From NCBI GenBank assembly GCA_030141605.1, contig JAQGDQ010000062.1, positions 1 to 62,500 on the forward strand: 62,500 nucleotides of DNA, given 5' to 3'. The stretch comes from Tubiluchus corallicola. Its lineage: Eukaryota > Priapulida > Priapulimorpha > Priapulimorphida > Tubiluchidae. Below, one piece after another: positions 25,497 to 36,581 of this stretch (positions within the stretch are counted from its first letter, which is position 1; every line of letters begins with the position of its first letter). The notes beneath the pieces are model-generated. The model was not told the DNA's origin. It saw nothing but the letters and a program-made list of their open reading frames with translations, and did no database searches. Both the position numbers and the translations under genes were made by a program.

Positions 25497-25626
25497 CTGC
25501 AGCACCTGGTATTCCTTGTCGGTAACCCATCCAAGTACTAACCCCCCTCTTCGTTGCTTAACTTCGGTGATCAGACGAGAACCCTTGTCATCAACCTGTT
25601 TTGAACAACCGGTATTTTCAACGCCG
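25497..25626 (-). pseudogene. 5S rRNA-derived repeat, unit 2
   Basis: A second 5S-like unit lies 109 bp from the first in the same orientation. It has GTTGAAAATACCGG at its 5' end, an inserted or duplicated segment, CTCGTCTGATCACCGAAGTT, GGTTAGTACTTGGATGGGTT, and a 3' end GGAATACCAGGTGCTGCAGG close to the normal 5S 3' terminus. Diverged at many positions, so a pseudogene or the head of a 5S-derived SINE. Confidence 0.8.
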
Positions 25627-25904
25627 TAATTGTGTATAAGCAGATGCGCGTGATATACAAGAATTGCAAACTTGCTACATAGGAACACGTTGTCATGCGT
25701 ATAAATTGTCCTCAAATACCAGTAAAATCCACACTAAGTTTCGTTTATTAACAATCAGTATACAAATCAGTAACAACAGTATACAAACATGTTTAATATT
25801 AGCCTATGTCGATTCGATTTTTTTTACTTTTTCAAGAACGGTAGTGAACGAGTTAAAAAAAGACAAAAATTCGGATTTCCGTGATGAGTAATCTAGCTTG
25901 TCGC

Positions 25905-26128
25905 CTAGAATTCACAAATATACGGAAATTTTGCTGTATCACACGAGAAGTCATTCCACGTGTTCCCATTTGCCCGCAAGATGGCGCAGCTTTCGCCATC
26001 GCCGTAATTATCTGGTTGGCCATCTCCTACATCCCAAGAAGTAAAAAGGGCAGGTCGACCTGTTGCAAACCACCTCCAGTCACCCTCCTCGTGTATGTCC
26101 ATTAAACCAATCCAAAAATGCTCACCAG
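25905..26128 (-). CDS. C-type lectin domain, C-terminal exon (partial gene)
   Basis: On the minus strand, after a TTTTTAATAAAG acceptor-like site, the exon reads GEHFWIGLMDIHEEGDWRW, then SWDVGDGQPDNYGDGESCA, then GNTWNDFSCDTAKFPYICEF, and stops at 25907-25905. This is the C-terminal half of a C-type lectin-like domain. It contains FWIGL, the QPDN sugar-specificity motif (the form often linked to galactose-type binding), the conserved GDGESC Cys, WND (calcium site 2) and the final YICE Cys. No matching N-terminal half (the first Cys and the long-loop start) was recognised upstream on the minus strand. It may be the last exon of a gene nested antisense in the intron, or an orphan or pseudogene fragment. 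The exon is intact. Confidence 0.8.
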
Positions 26129-26283
26129 CTTTATTAAAAACAAAATATAATTAATATTAAATTTGGTTATTTACCATTATATTTTCATATAATATAACAG
26201 TTATTTAACTTTTATACATTCCACAGCAATTATAACGTACTTTACCACTCCCATGAAACACTAAAATAACAAATATTACCAGT

Positions 26284-28013
26284 GATTTTTTTCGAATTTT
26301 TTTTGCTCAAACAGCCTGCAGAAAAAAACGTTCTGACGGCACCTGGTGGGACTCTCGAAGGGAGATATACAGCTCTTTAGAAAGAGGAAGAACAGGGCTA
26401 TACGATGATGTGGGCTATATTAGGACACGTCCATCAAGAGCAGTGACGACGAGTTAATTAGATGTTCTATTTTTGGCAATTTTCGCTTGGAAAACTGCTG
26501 GCGCAAAGCCATTGTTGTGACGTCATCCATTATACTCTGCCTGTAACTTTAATTCAGTGAAAGCTTCTGGCTTTGCGTTAGATAAACAGACAAACAGTAG
26601 GCAGGATGTTACGGGCTTTGCATTATACATGAGAACTAGGTAGGATGTTCGCGTATTATTGATTATACGTGGTTTTTTACGCAAAATCTTTTGCGGGGCC
26701 TTATTATGTAAGTGCTATTATCATAAGTTCATGTGGAAGCAAAAATAGATCGTGTTACATAAGTAAGGATGCATTGTGAAACTTTACTTGCAACTTTTCT
26801 GTCATGATGTTTTAATACATATATAATATATAAAGTAAATGTTTCTATATATTATCTCTATTAATTTTATATATATATAAGATTCGAGGCTACAGCTCCG
26901 ACGAGGGCACCATTTGAGGCGATCTATACATCAAACGAAAGGTCTCGATCTAGTGTTGTGCCATTGATGGTTTATTTTTCGAATTGGGCCCACCGGAAGG
27001 AAGGGGGGGGCGAAAAACCTCCAAAAATGGCCATTTTTCGGCCGTTTTTTGCAAAACTTATACCTCTTATTTCTGAAGAACGGGAGCGGGCCATGGGCGG
27101 TGCTGACTATGGATAGATAGCCCGTTCAGCGGTGGGTGTAGTAGGCATATTTAAAATTCGCGAGAGGGCCACGGCGTCCCGCAACGGGCGTTTTCCCGGA
27201 CCCAACTCGCGATTTTTTCGAAATTTTGACCAAACAGCCTGCGGAAAAAACGGTCTAGCGGCGCCTGGTGGGACTCTCGGAAGGAGATATATAGCTCCTT
27301 ACAAAGAGGAAGAACAGGGCTACACAATGACGTGGGTTATATTTTAGGGCAGGTCCACCGAGAGGAGTATCAACGAGTTAATTATGTGTTCTATTTCCGA
27401 CAATTTTCGCTTAGAAAACTGCTGACACAAAGCCATTGTAGTGACGTCATCCATTGTACTCTGTCTATAATCTTATAACTTTAATTCAGTAAAAGCTACA
27501 GGCTTTGCGTTAGTTAAACAAACAGTAGGCATGATGTTACGGGCTTTATATATATATATATTTATTTATTTATTTATATATAAGATTCGAGGCTACAGCC
27601 CCGACGAGGGCACCATTTGCGGCGATCTATACATCAAACGAAAGGTCTCGATCTAGTGTTGTGCCATTGATGGTTTATTTTTCGAATTGGGCCCACCGGA
27701 AGGAAGGGGGGGGCGAAAAACCTCCAAAAATGGCCATTTTTCGGCCGTTTTTTGCAAAACTTATACCTCTTATTTCTGAAGAACGGGAACGGGCCATGGG
27801 TGGTGCTGACTATGGATAGATAGCCCGTTCAGCGGTGGGTGGAAAACTGCTGACGCAAAGCCATTGTTCTGACGTCACCATTATACTCTGCTTATAACTT
27901 TAATTCAGTAAAAGATGCTACTGGCTTTGCGTTATAAATGAGGATTATGTAGGATGTTCACGTATTTTTGATTGTACGTGTATTTTTTCGCAAATTTTTT
28001 TGCGGGGCCTTTG
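26284..28013. repeat. Composite repeat cluster of units A and B in partial tandem
   Basis: Unit B (GATTCGAGGCTACAGC... to ...CCCGTTCAGCGGTGGGT) occurs at 26881-27138 and 27584-27841, nearly identical over 258 bp. Unit A (AACAGCCTGC... to ...GCGGGGCC) occurs at 26284-26700 and 27211-27548, and as a 5'-deleted copy at 27842-28013. The full unit appears to be B-linker-A. The second B is fused directly to the middle of A. (TA)n tracts precede both B units. No coding capacity. Probably a non-autonomous mobile element with a rearranged tandem copy. Confidence 0.88.
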
Positions 28014-28249
28014 CTAGTAAATAATTAACCATGAAAGCTATGCATTTTGACAATAATCAGTTTTAAGGAGCAAAACACTGATTCTGATTTAAAACCACAT
28101 TTGAATGTTTTGTATGCTTAATACTCTATAATACAGTCTGTAAAGTAGAATCTGTCTCATACTTGTTGCTGCATCTGATCCTTGTTTTTTGCCTCAGTGA
28201 TCTGCTGGTTTATTAAGATTTTGCAATAGCAGAATCTTCTTGTAACTCA

Positions 28250-29030
28250 GTTTATTCATTATTCTCCGCTACGACACTTAACAACTTCAAAACCACACTA
28301 CCTAGAGTCACCAAACTTGCAGGGTAGACACCTGAAGTAAGGGCACAGATGTTGGCGTCGGTAGCGTTGACTTCGGTTGACGTCAGCGGGTCAAGGACAC
28401 TGGTCATCGGGTGTTTTTTCGATTATCATTCAATTCCTCCTACGGCTTTAAGTTAAAAATGTTTTCTACAGGTATTTAGGTCTTGTGAAGTAGATGTGCA
28501 CTGGGTATTTTTCAGAAATTGGAGTATGGGAAAGTTTCGAGTTACGAGCCAAATTGTGAAAATTTGGGCAAACAGCTTTGTCGCTTAACTTCTCTTAGGA
28601 CTAGGAGTCTATGTTTATGCATGTATGGGTAGCCGGGCAGGTGCAGATGTGCGTTAAGTATTTTTCAAAAAGTGGCTGTGGCCAAGCCACGTGACATAGG
28701 CGAAAATATTAAAATGGATTCATGTCAATAACTCCAAATGTGCGGGAGCTAAAATCACGAAACTTGCAAGACAGGCGCCTAAGGCAGAGGCAGGCGTGGC
28801 ATAAGCATGGTGATCTCTAGGTCAATGTTCATAGGGTTAGGTGCCAATATATGAAAATTAGGGCAACTGGCTTTGTCACTCAAAATCACTTACAGTATTT
28901 GACAAGTAGTCTATGTCTTCTCATGTATGGATGGCCGTGTAATGGTATATGTGCATTAAGCATTATTAGAAAAGTAGGCATAGCTAGTCACGTGACATTG
29001 GCGAAAGTGCTAAAACGGAGTTTTCTCATA
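28250..29030. repeat. Diverged tandem repeat, at least three units
   Basis: Two related blocks of about 165 bp start at 28557 (GGGCAAACAGCTTTGTCGCT) and 28856 (GGGCAACTGGCTTTGTCACT). Both continue to TGTATGG..., GATGTGCGTTAAG/ATGTGCATTAAG and CACGTGACAT. A weaker third relative lies at 28460-28530. CACGAAACTTGCAAGACAGG (about 28755) resembles CACCAAACTTGCAGGGTAGA (28310). Confidence 0.7.
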
Positions 29031-31436
29031 TATCAGTTTTTGGATAGGCTCTATTTAGTCCCACAGTTTTTGGGCTAAGGCCAAAATTTTTGGTATGTGG
29101 CTAGATGAGCCCAAGTTCTTGTGCGTGACTGAATTCAGGTCATTTGGGCAGTGAAAAAATTTCCCGCTAGGGGCCAAAATCTGAAAATGACGGGGTTGTC
29201 ACAGGTGTTTTTTCCAGTGTTGAAGAATAGTGACTTGTAGTATACCAAATGAAAGGTCTCGACGAGGCAAGTTGAATGGTATAGGTTGGCCTGACGTTGG
29301 TTGACTAGTAAGTCGTTGACCAGATCGAGTTTATAAACATGATTTAGAGTCCTCACCACGATAAACTATATACAATATTTACAAAACATTTACAGTAAGA
29401 ATTGACTATACCTGCACAAGCTGCCAAGTGTTACTAAAAGATTACATTAGATATTAGTAACTAATGACAGTTAGAAAATATTAATGTACAAATATTTAAG
29501 ACTAACGCATTTCATATGAGATAGAAACTACTGGAAGCGTTTAGTACTAAACAATAGAATTATTAGTGTATTTCAGCTAATAAATTATTATCAACGACGT
29601 CGCTATTAAAATTTAAATTGACAGCTACACTAATAATAATAATAACAAAAAGATTGGTGCATAATATTAATATTTATAGTAGCTTTGCACGTTTACATCG
29701 TGTCAAATAACTGTGAGAAACTTTTCGTCTGTTGTTTGAGTTGCGAGTTTTATTAATTTTCTAAGAATGACGTTAAATAAACACGGTTCGTAAAGTGACT
29801 TTATTGGGCGCTTTTTGCAGTTTTTTTTACTCGCAAAATCTGCAATTAACAGCAGCTACTATAACCTTTAATGTTGTTGGCGGGATCACACTCATGTTTG
29901 TCAGAAAAGATAATCCTACAAATTTGACATTGAGCCGGCGGGGATGTCTTGTCACTTGCTTATGCAACTGTAAAGAAAGGGACGAAATCTGAAGAAAAAT
30001 TTGATACTTTAAAAGAGGGGAAGCACTGAATGTCCGAGGTTCCTGAATTACCCTTTCTTTACTAACCAAAACCCAAAAAGCTTGAACAAAAACAGATACG
30101 CATTTATATGTAGACCACTGTATTTCTTGTGTTTAATAACTACCAAAAATAGAGAAACGATTAATTGCAATGCTAACATATGTATTTTACATATTTACAT
30201 ACACAAAACAGCGGTGAAAACAAACAAACAATATTAAACAGTGCAATTATCTATGTAAACTATTCAAGATAATCTATAATTAAGCTGTCTAAACGGGGGT
30301 AATGTTCTGCGTTCTCTATGACACAGTATCTACACATTACAAATGAGTTAGTTTAACAGAAGGCTTTTATAACATTCGATATTCATTACACCTAAAAATA
30401 GGTGAGGTACAAGTTTAAGATCACGTATGCCATGTTACCTTTGTAAGGTCAAAACTACCTATGAATGCTGCTTCGACAAGTGTTTGAAATCGTGACTGTA
30501 TCACACTTGCAACAGTTCGCGACAACCACCTTTTTCAAATAGATAATTAGCGAAGGGGGGGGGCAATTAGGCAAGAAGACACCGCAACAGTCTCATCCAG
30601 TCATTCACTAACTAGTCACTGCGCTGCACAACTGTCATAGTCAAACGAACAGCATGATCACCCAGTCGCCTTCTCATTACCATTTTCAATCTTTGGCACT
30701 ATCACAGCAACAGCGAATGGCAGTTGTGGTGGCAGCGGCTGCAGGAGTAGCGGCGGTAGTAGCAGCGATGGCAAACAATCAGCTAAAATTACAAGAGAGG
30801 AAATCTTATACCGCGCTACATTTGAGCAATGAGCAAAATGTATAAAACGTTAGTTGGTTTTCTCTTACCAACAACAGCATTATACGCAACTTAAACCTTG
30901 CCAACTTATTCATTCTGTAACATCGTTATTAGACACGAAATCTCCAATCTCCACGTGAGTACTTTATAAGTTTGGATAACAAAGCAAAATGAAAAGATGT
31001 ATTGTACTTGATACACAAAAAGGATAAGAGCGATTTGAAGAGAATGAAGGAAGAGAGTGCATATATTGAATATGCCTACTGGCTACACACATTCAATGCG
31101 CTTGAACAATAAAACAACTAGGGAAGTCAATGGCTATTGTAATAATTTCAATTAGAAATACGAAGCAAGACAATATGTGTCGTCTAGGGGATATTAATGA
31201 TAAGAGATGGTGCTTATAAATTTGTGATCAACATTGATGATAGCATCTTGATGATAACTCAAAGCGTCTTGATGATAGCCAAGGGCAGAAGAGCTGATCT
31301 GTACATAAATCTTACTTTAGGCTGAAATTGACAGCAGCGAGCTAATAGGTGGAACAGAAGTAACAAATCACGGCGGAAATCTACGTGAAATTGTGATTAG
31401 TACATCAATACTTACATTTCATAAAGGAGTTAGAGG
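29031..31436. other. Intronic sequence, little recognised
   Basis: At about 29245 AAATGAAAGGTCTCGACGAG resembles AAACGAAAGGTCTCGATCTA of unit B. At 30640-30780 a GCA/GCG-rich patch could encode Ala/Val runs but shows no exon signals. No gene called. Confidence 0.4.
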
Positions 31437-31457
31437 AGAGAGAGCGAGAGAGAGAGA

Positions 31458-31537
<80 letters not shown>

Positions 31538-31540
31538 TTT
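31437..31540. repeat. (GA)n microsatellite
   Basis: About 100 bp of AG/GA dinucleotides with occasional AGAAG interruptions. Confidence 0.95.
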
Positions 31541-32336
31541 CCTTTTAGAGTTTTAGTGCCTATGACTTAAGGTTCGGAAAAATAAAAAATAAAAATGTAA
31601 GATTTGCAGAATGTTAATGGAAAGAAACGCATGGTTATTTAACCTGTTCGAGGGTCTTTGTACAACTCAATCAGCAAGCCACACCTAGACTATCATTAGA
31701 GTGCTATGCCTACTGAAAGCTTTGTAACCTTTAAGTCGAATCTGAGACACGAAAATTGACAAGAATCGCAAGAAGACTCGTAACATCAAGTAAAATCTGT
31801 TTTCGTAATTTTTAGTGACACTATCACTAAATGCAATTTGATGTTTTTGCTTACGATTACAGAATGCAAGCAGATCAGCACGTATTTATTACTTGTAATA
31901 TAATACTCCCACGTATGACATTGCAGAGATAATTATTATCATGGTCCCATGAGAAGCTTAACGTCAAAACATTTTTCAATACCTGTATACTTAACAAATC
32001 TAAAGAGATTATTGGCTTGGGAATTATGACATGGATACTCGACAGTTTGATGACAGCAGAGCTAATACGTATTTTGCTGCAAAGCTTTGATTGCTGCTCG
32101 GTAATAGAATAGGTACGTTTGACACCTATTCAATCTTACAAATTGGATTTAGACCATTTATATGATTAAATCTGAAAACTTGAAAAAGGCATATGCAAAG
32201 ACGTTTATGGTGACGAATGTTCGTAAATTACAATTGCTTTTGCAATGTTTGGTTCAGAGAACGTGTCAGAGAAAATCTCGCACATTTTTTCTTTAGTACA
32301 ATTGAAAAATTGACTTTCCTGCAGAGAAAGGGAAAA

Positions 32337-32409
32337 GAAAAATAGAAAGGGGAGGAGAAAAAGGGAGAAAGAGAGTGTGAGATAAGATATAAGTTAGAGA
32401 GAGAGGGAG

Positions 32410-32460
<51 letters not shown>

Positions 32461-32494
32461 TGTGAGATAAGATATAAGTTAGAGAGAGAGGGAG

Positions 32495-32546
<52 letters not shown>

Positions 32547-32572
32547 GATAAGATATAAGTTAGAGAGAGAGG

Positions 32573-32611
<39 letters not shown>

Positions 32612-32645
32612 TGTGAGATAAGATATAAGTTAGAGAGAGAGGGAG

Positions 32646-32705
<60 letters not shown>

Positions 32706-32740
32706 GATAAGATATGTTAGAGAGAGAGGGAGGAGAGAGA

Positions 32741-32784
<44 letters not shown>

Positions 32785-32820
32785 TGAGATAAGATATAAG
32801 TTAGAGAGAGAGAGAGAGTC
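32337..32820. repeat. Compound (GA)n minisatellite, six units
   Basis: Six copies of GTGAGATAAGATATAAGTTA separated by (GA)n runs of varying length, at about 32377, 32462, 32542, 32610, 32702 and 32783. Confidence 0.92.
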
Positions 32821-33354
32821 CTAGTGTAGAATTTCAACCTGGAATTTTACAAATCTTGCATATTGTAACGATTTTACTCACTAATCAATTAACAGCCAAA
32901 TGACTTATTCTGTTTTATCAGAAGTTTAGTTGCCCGAATATGCTTAATTTATACCTTAAAATATTTAAGCAAAGTTTAGTTGCCATTTACTAAGAGCATT
33001 ATCGTGTAATGTAAGTGGCTCTCGAATTTTTCACTACTTGTTACACTTGACTTTTATCGAGATATGGTAATGGCATTAACCCGATAAATTCTTATTCATA
33101 AGGATTGGTGGCATTGTTACGCGCTAAGTATGCGATACAGAATGAGATTCGTGAATATTCTCATGAAGCTAAAAAATTTCGCCCTGAAAGTTTTACGAAA
33201 TTAAAGCGTGTTATATTATTCCATTTTGTCAAGAAACCACAGTAGTACACAGATTACTGGTATGCTAATACCAGTGCATCTGTGAGGTACTACGATTGTG
33301 AATATTCTCCCACAACTTTAAAATCAACGTGAAAATGCCCAGAATGAGTCCTTA

Positions 33355-33425
33355 TTCTGGCGGTCACCCGCCAGGTTGGCCGTTACTTAACTTCAGTAAC
33401 TAAGTACCCACAGTGGTCATTTGTC
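33355..33425 (-). pseudogene. 5S rRNA-derived repeat, degraded third copy
   Basis: On the minus strand ACTGAAGTTAAGTAACG and GGGTGACCGCCAGAATA match the 5S box A region and the segment after box C. The intervening GGTTAGTACTTGGAT is mostly lost. It lies about 8 kb from the tandem pair. Confidence 0.55.
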
Positions 33426-33564
33426 TTATCTTACTGAAGATTATACAATCTGCGTCACTCTAAGTATCAACCTGTATAAATACATCATGAATTTAACTGT
33501 AATACAATGAATGCATAGTAAATGCATTATTTACAATTGCTCAGAAAGTCTAAAGAGAGTTTCA

Positions 33565-33640
33565 ATCGGTCTTCCGACTTGAACTCAGATCTTTAATATG
33601 AAGAGTGCTAACGCGAACCGTTATGTAGTAGAGAATTCAC
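33565..33640 (-). mobile_element. tRNA-derived SINE fragment, minus strand
   Basis: On the minus strand GGTTCGCGTTAGCACTCTTC leads to the box-B-like GAGTTCAAGTC (33587-33577). Short and diverged. No body or tail recognised. Confidence 0.45.
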
Positions 33641-36581
33641 GCGTCTTTTTAAATAAGCCACAGAAATGTCACCGATAATGATTTGAATAATTATTATGCA
33701 TCTCGTGCAATTACGTGGTTTCGTATTGATGATGTTTTGTTGACACATAACACTTTGCACTATTGTTAACACCAAGATAAAAGATGTGCATTCTTTCTGC
33801 AGGCTACTCTAGAATATGTCCTGTCAGACGCTTTTTTCTTAAGCCTGTCCTCCGAAGTAAGACACTCGCGGAATAGTGCAAGCAGATTTGAAAGCCAATC
33901 TTTTGGGTTAGATGCCAATTTTAGCAAATGGGTACCCGAAAATGTTTATATGCTTACATTTCTGCGTTCTCCATGCGTTTAAACATAATACGGTTTTCAT
34001 ATTAGCGCACTAGTCTGTAATGGTTTAGTGTAAAAACAAAATATGCGTAGTTAATATCAATCCGATTCAAAAATAGTGCGAAAGCTTCTTAGTAGAATTC
34101 TTGTTTGAATAGTGAACCAATTATGGCAGTCAGGCATGCTATAACAACTATGGTATATACACGTGTGCTATTGTTATTGTACTGAGTACGGGTCGCAAAT
34201 TGAGCTTTCGACAGCAATGTTACTGAGGGTTCAGTATTTGTATCGAGAACAATACGTTGGCCAGGAGAGACTATTCTAGTGCTAAACTAGGAAGTTTAGA
34301 GCCGACAGCTATAACCAGTTTTAAAGACGCCTAGCGATGTATTTAAATATTCTCTTTTTTATGATTTGTTGTAGATTAAACTAATGAGTGTGACGTTATT
34401 ACAAAATTGTAGCCATTAACAAAATTTAATGGTACGATACCGATGATTCTGACTAATGACTTCTTGAAGGAATATGTGGACGAATGTGCATTGATTGGTC
34501 AGCGAATCGGCACCAGCATTGGGGAAGTTTTAAGGACATTTCGCACAGAAAACACCCAGCAAAATTTCTTGAGGAAAAATGCATGGTTTCCTTCCACTGT
34601 TTCTTATCGCACATTTCTCACAGCCACCTCACGTTGGGCGTTTTCGTCCCGAAAAATTTGCCGTCAGCTACAAGCTATGCGCACTGTTACAACTGATAAT
34701 GTAGTACCAAAAAATCAACGCATATTTTTAGTACACTTTTCTTATATTTTTTATATGGTAAAATAATTTTGATTTTTTGGAATATTGAGGTGGTGCGCAT
34801 TAGCCCTCCACTCACTGGCACCATAAATCTTTTCAATGCATTACCATCAGTCCCATGAGTAGGTAAAAATCTTTGCGCCAGTCAGTGAACCAATAGTTAT
34901 GAGATTAGTGGCTCATCGCTCTAATAACAACTAAATAAATTTGCGCTTAATAAAATGTCAATATTTGCCATATTATTATCACGAAGAGATGCTGTAAAGG
35001 CAGCGACCGGAAGGCATCTAATTGTTTTATCTTGTCCGCTACAGACCAGAAATACAATGAAATAGAAGAGCGTTTGAAGAAACCCGTCCGATTGACCGCC
35101 TGAACAATGCACAAATGATGCGTTTTAAAATTAAAAAATGTGAATTTGACATCGGGATAAGCAAAAAACACGATAGTTGTAAGGTCCAAGAAGGACGAGC
35201 GTAGCCTTGCTCAAACTGATCCAAAAACTTTTGTAAGAACAAACGTGAAAATAATTGAGTTAAAAGTTAAATGCGGGTTTTTACCAAATCAAGTAAATGT
35301 TTCAAAGAAACTTTAAAAACCATTACTGCCTTTTGAAGACACAAACAACTGGTTTCTCGCAGCGATCTTATTGATAAGCATTTATTATTTTTTATTTTGT
35401 TTTTCGTACCTATTGTCCTTTGTTTTGTTAGTGGGTATTCTCGTTTTAATGCCCAACAAGGTTTTAAAGATTTTAGATAATTATTAGTTAGTCTCGCCAA
35501 TCGACTGCGCATAAAAGGATAGCTTTTGCGATGTGAACATTGTTCATTCCCTTCACACTGCCGTAGAGATTATTTAATAATCGCCATATTTAATTATAAG
35601 TGTTAATGTCTCGGAATCACATAATAGTCAAACCTCGCATGTGCAAGCATATTTACACCATTACGGCGTACAATAGCTGCCCAATAATAATTATTAATGT
35701 TTTCACGATGGTATGTTATTGAGTGTAATTTGCTCATAACGAATACCTCGTCTGACTAGAAGGCTATTATATTATAACGCGGATAGCTTAAAATTACAGG
35801 CCGTATCGTGTCGTGTGTCCAAATTGTTGCACCTTTTCCAGAGATATTAATTTCGGCAGATCTAAATAAACGAGTAAAAAACGCATATATGAAAAAACGT
35901 TCCGAAGTTACAAACAACTGTAATAATTTGGGATATTCAAAAATACTACTAAGCAGGAAACAGATTTTAGAATGAAATGCATGACCTTAAGGGGTGGATC
36001 AAAAGTTAAAACTCAAAGGTAAATTAACAAGGAAAAACTAAAGAATCGCATAGTAATTCAGCGAGCAACCAGAATAAAAAGAAAACTACAAAAGCAAAAG
36101 TCGCAGATTTGACGGAAGCAAGCGTACCACCCGAAGTCACAACTCTAGTCAGGGAAGACATTGCTTGTCCAGAATTCCAGGAATGTTTGTTGTTAATTCG
36201 TTTCTGTTTCACCAAGTTAAATCAATTTAGATCAGGTGAATTGCAAATTTGGTCAGCCAGATGTGATCGCTATAATTTTTCATTGGGCATCGTTTTCGGC
36301 TGTATATTTGTTTTACTTTATGGAATTAGAACCGCAGAAAGGGCCATTCATCCTTTTTACGACTATTTGCACAACTCTTAAAGAGTTAAGCTATACTTAA
36401 TCAGAAGCTTTGCGCGTGTAATTAGCAACATGTCTGATACCGGAATTCAGGTTTATATTCAGGTTTACTAAGCTATGACTTTATATTTAAGTTGGTTTAT
36501 TTAACTGTAAGTTGGCAGACGAAGTTTATTTGTTTTTTGTTAATGTGCGGGACAGCGCAATGTCCGCGACACCCTATTTAC
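33641..36581. other. Intronic sequence, no gene accepted
   Basis: Open frames at 34443-34766 and 36109-36381 (the latter with one hydrophobic stretch FSLGIVFGCIFVLLYG) have no recognised domain, flanking splice logic or repeat support. Confidence 0.4.

Noticed and set aside
25399-25626. Functional 5S rRNA genes
   Set aside because: Both units have altered 5' parts and shortened or rearranged centres, so they cannot fold as normal 5S rRNA.
32394-32837. 147-codon minus-strand Leu/Ser-rich frame
   Set aside because: Translation of the (GA)n compound minisatellite.
34443-34766. 107-codon frame in the intron
   Set aside because: No domain recognised, an overlapping frame of similar length, and no splice or start context.
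36109-36381. 90-codon frame with one hydrophobic segment
   Set aside because: Single weak membrane-like stretch only, with no family resemblance. It lies beside the giant inverted repeat.
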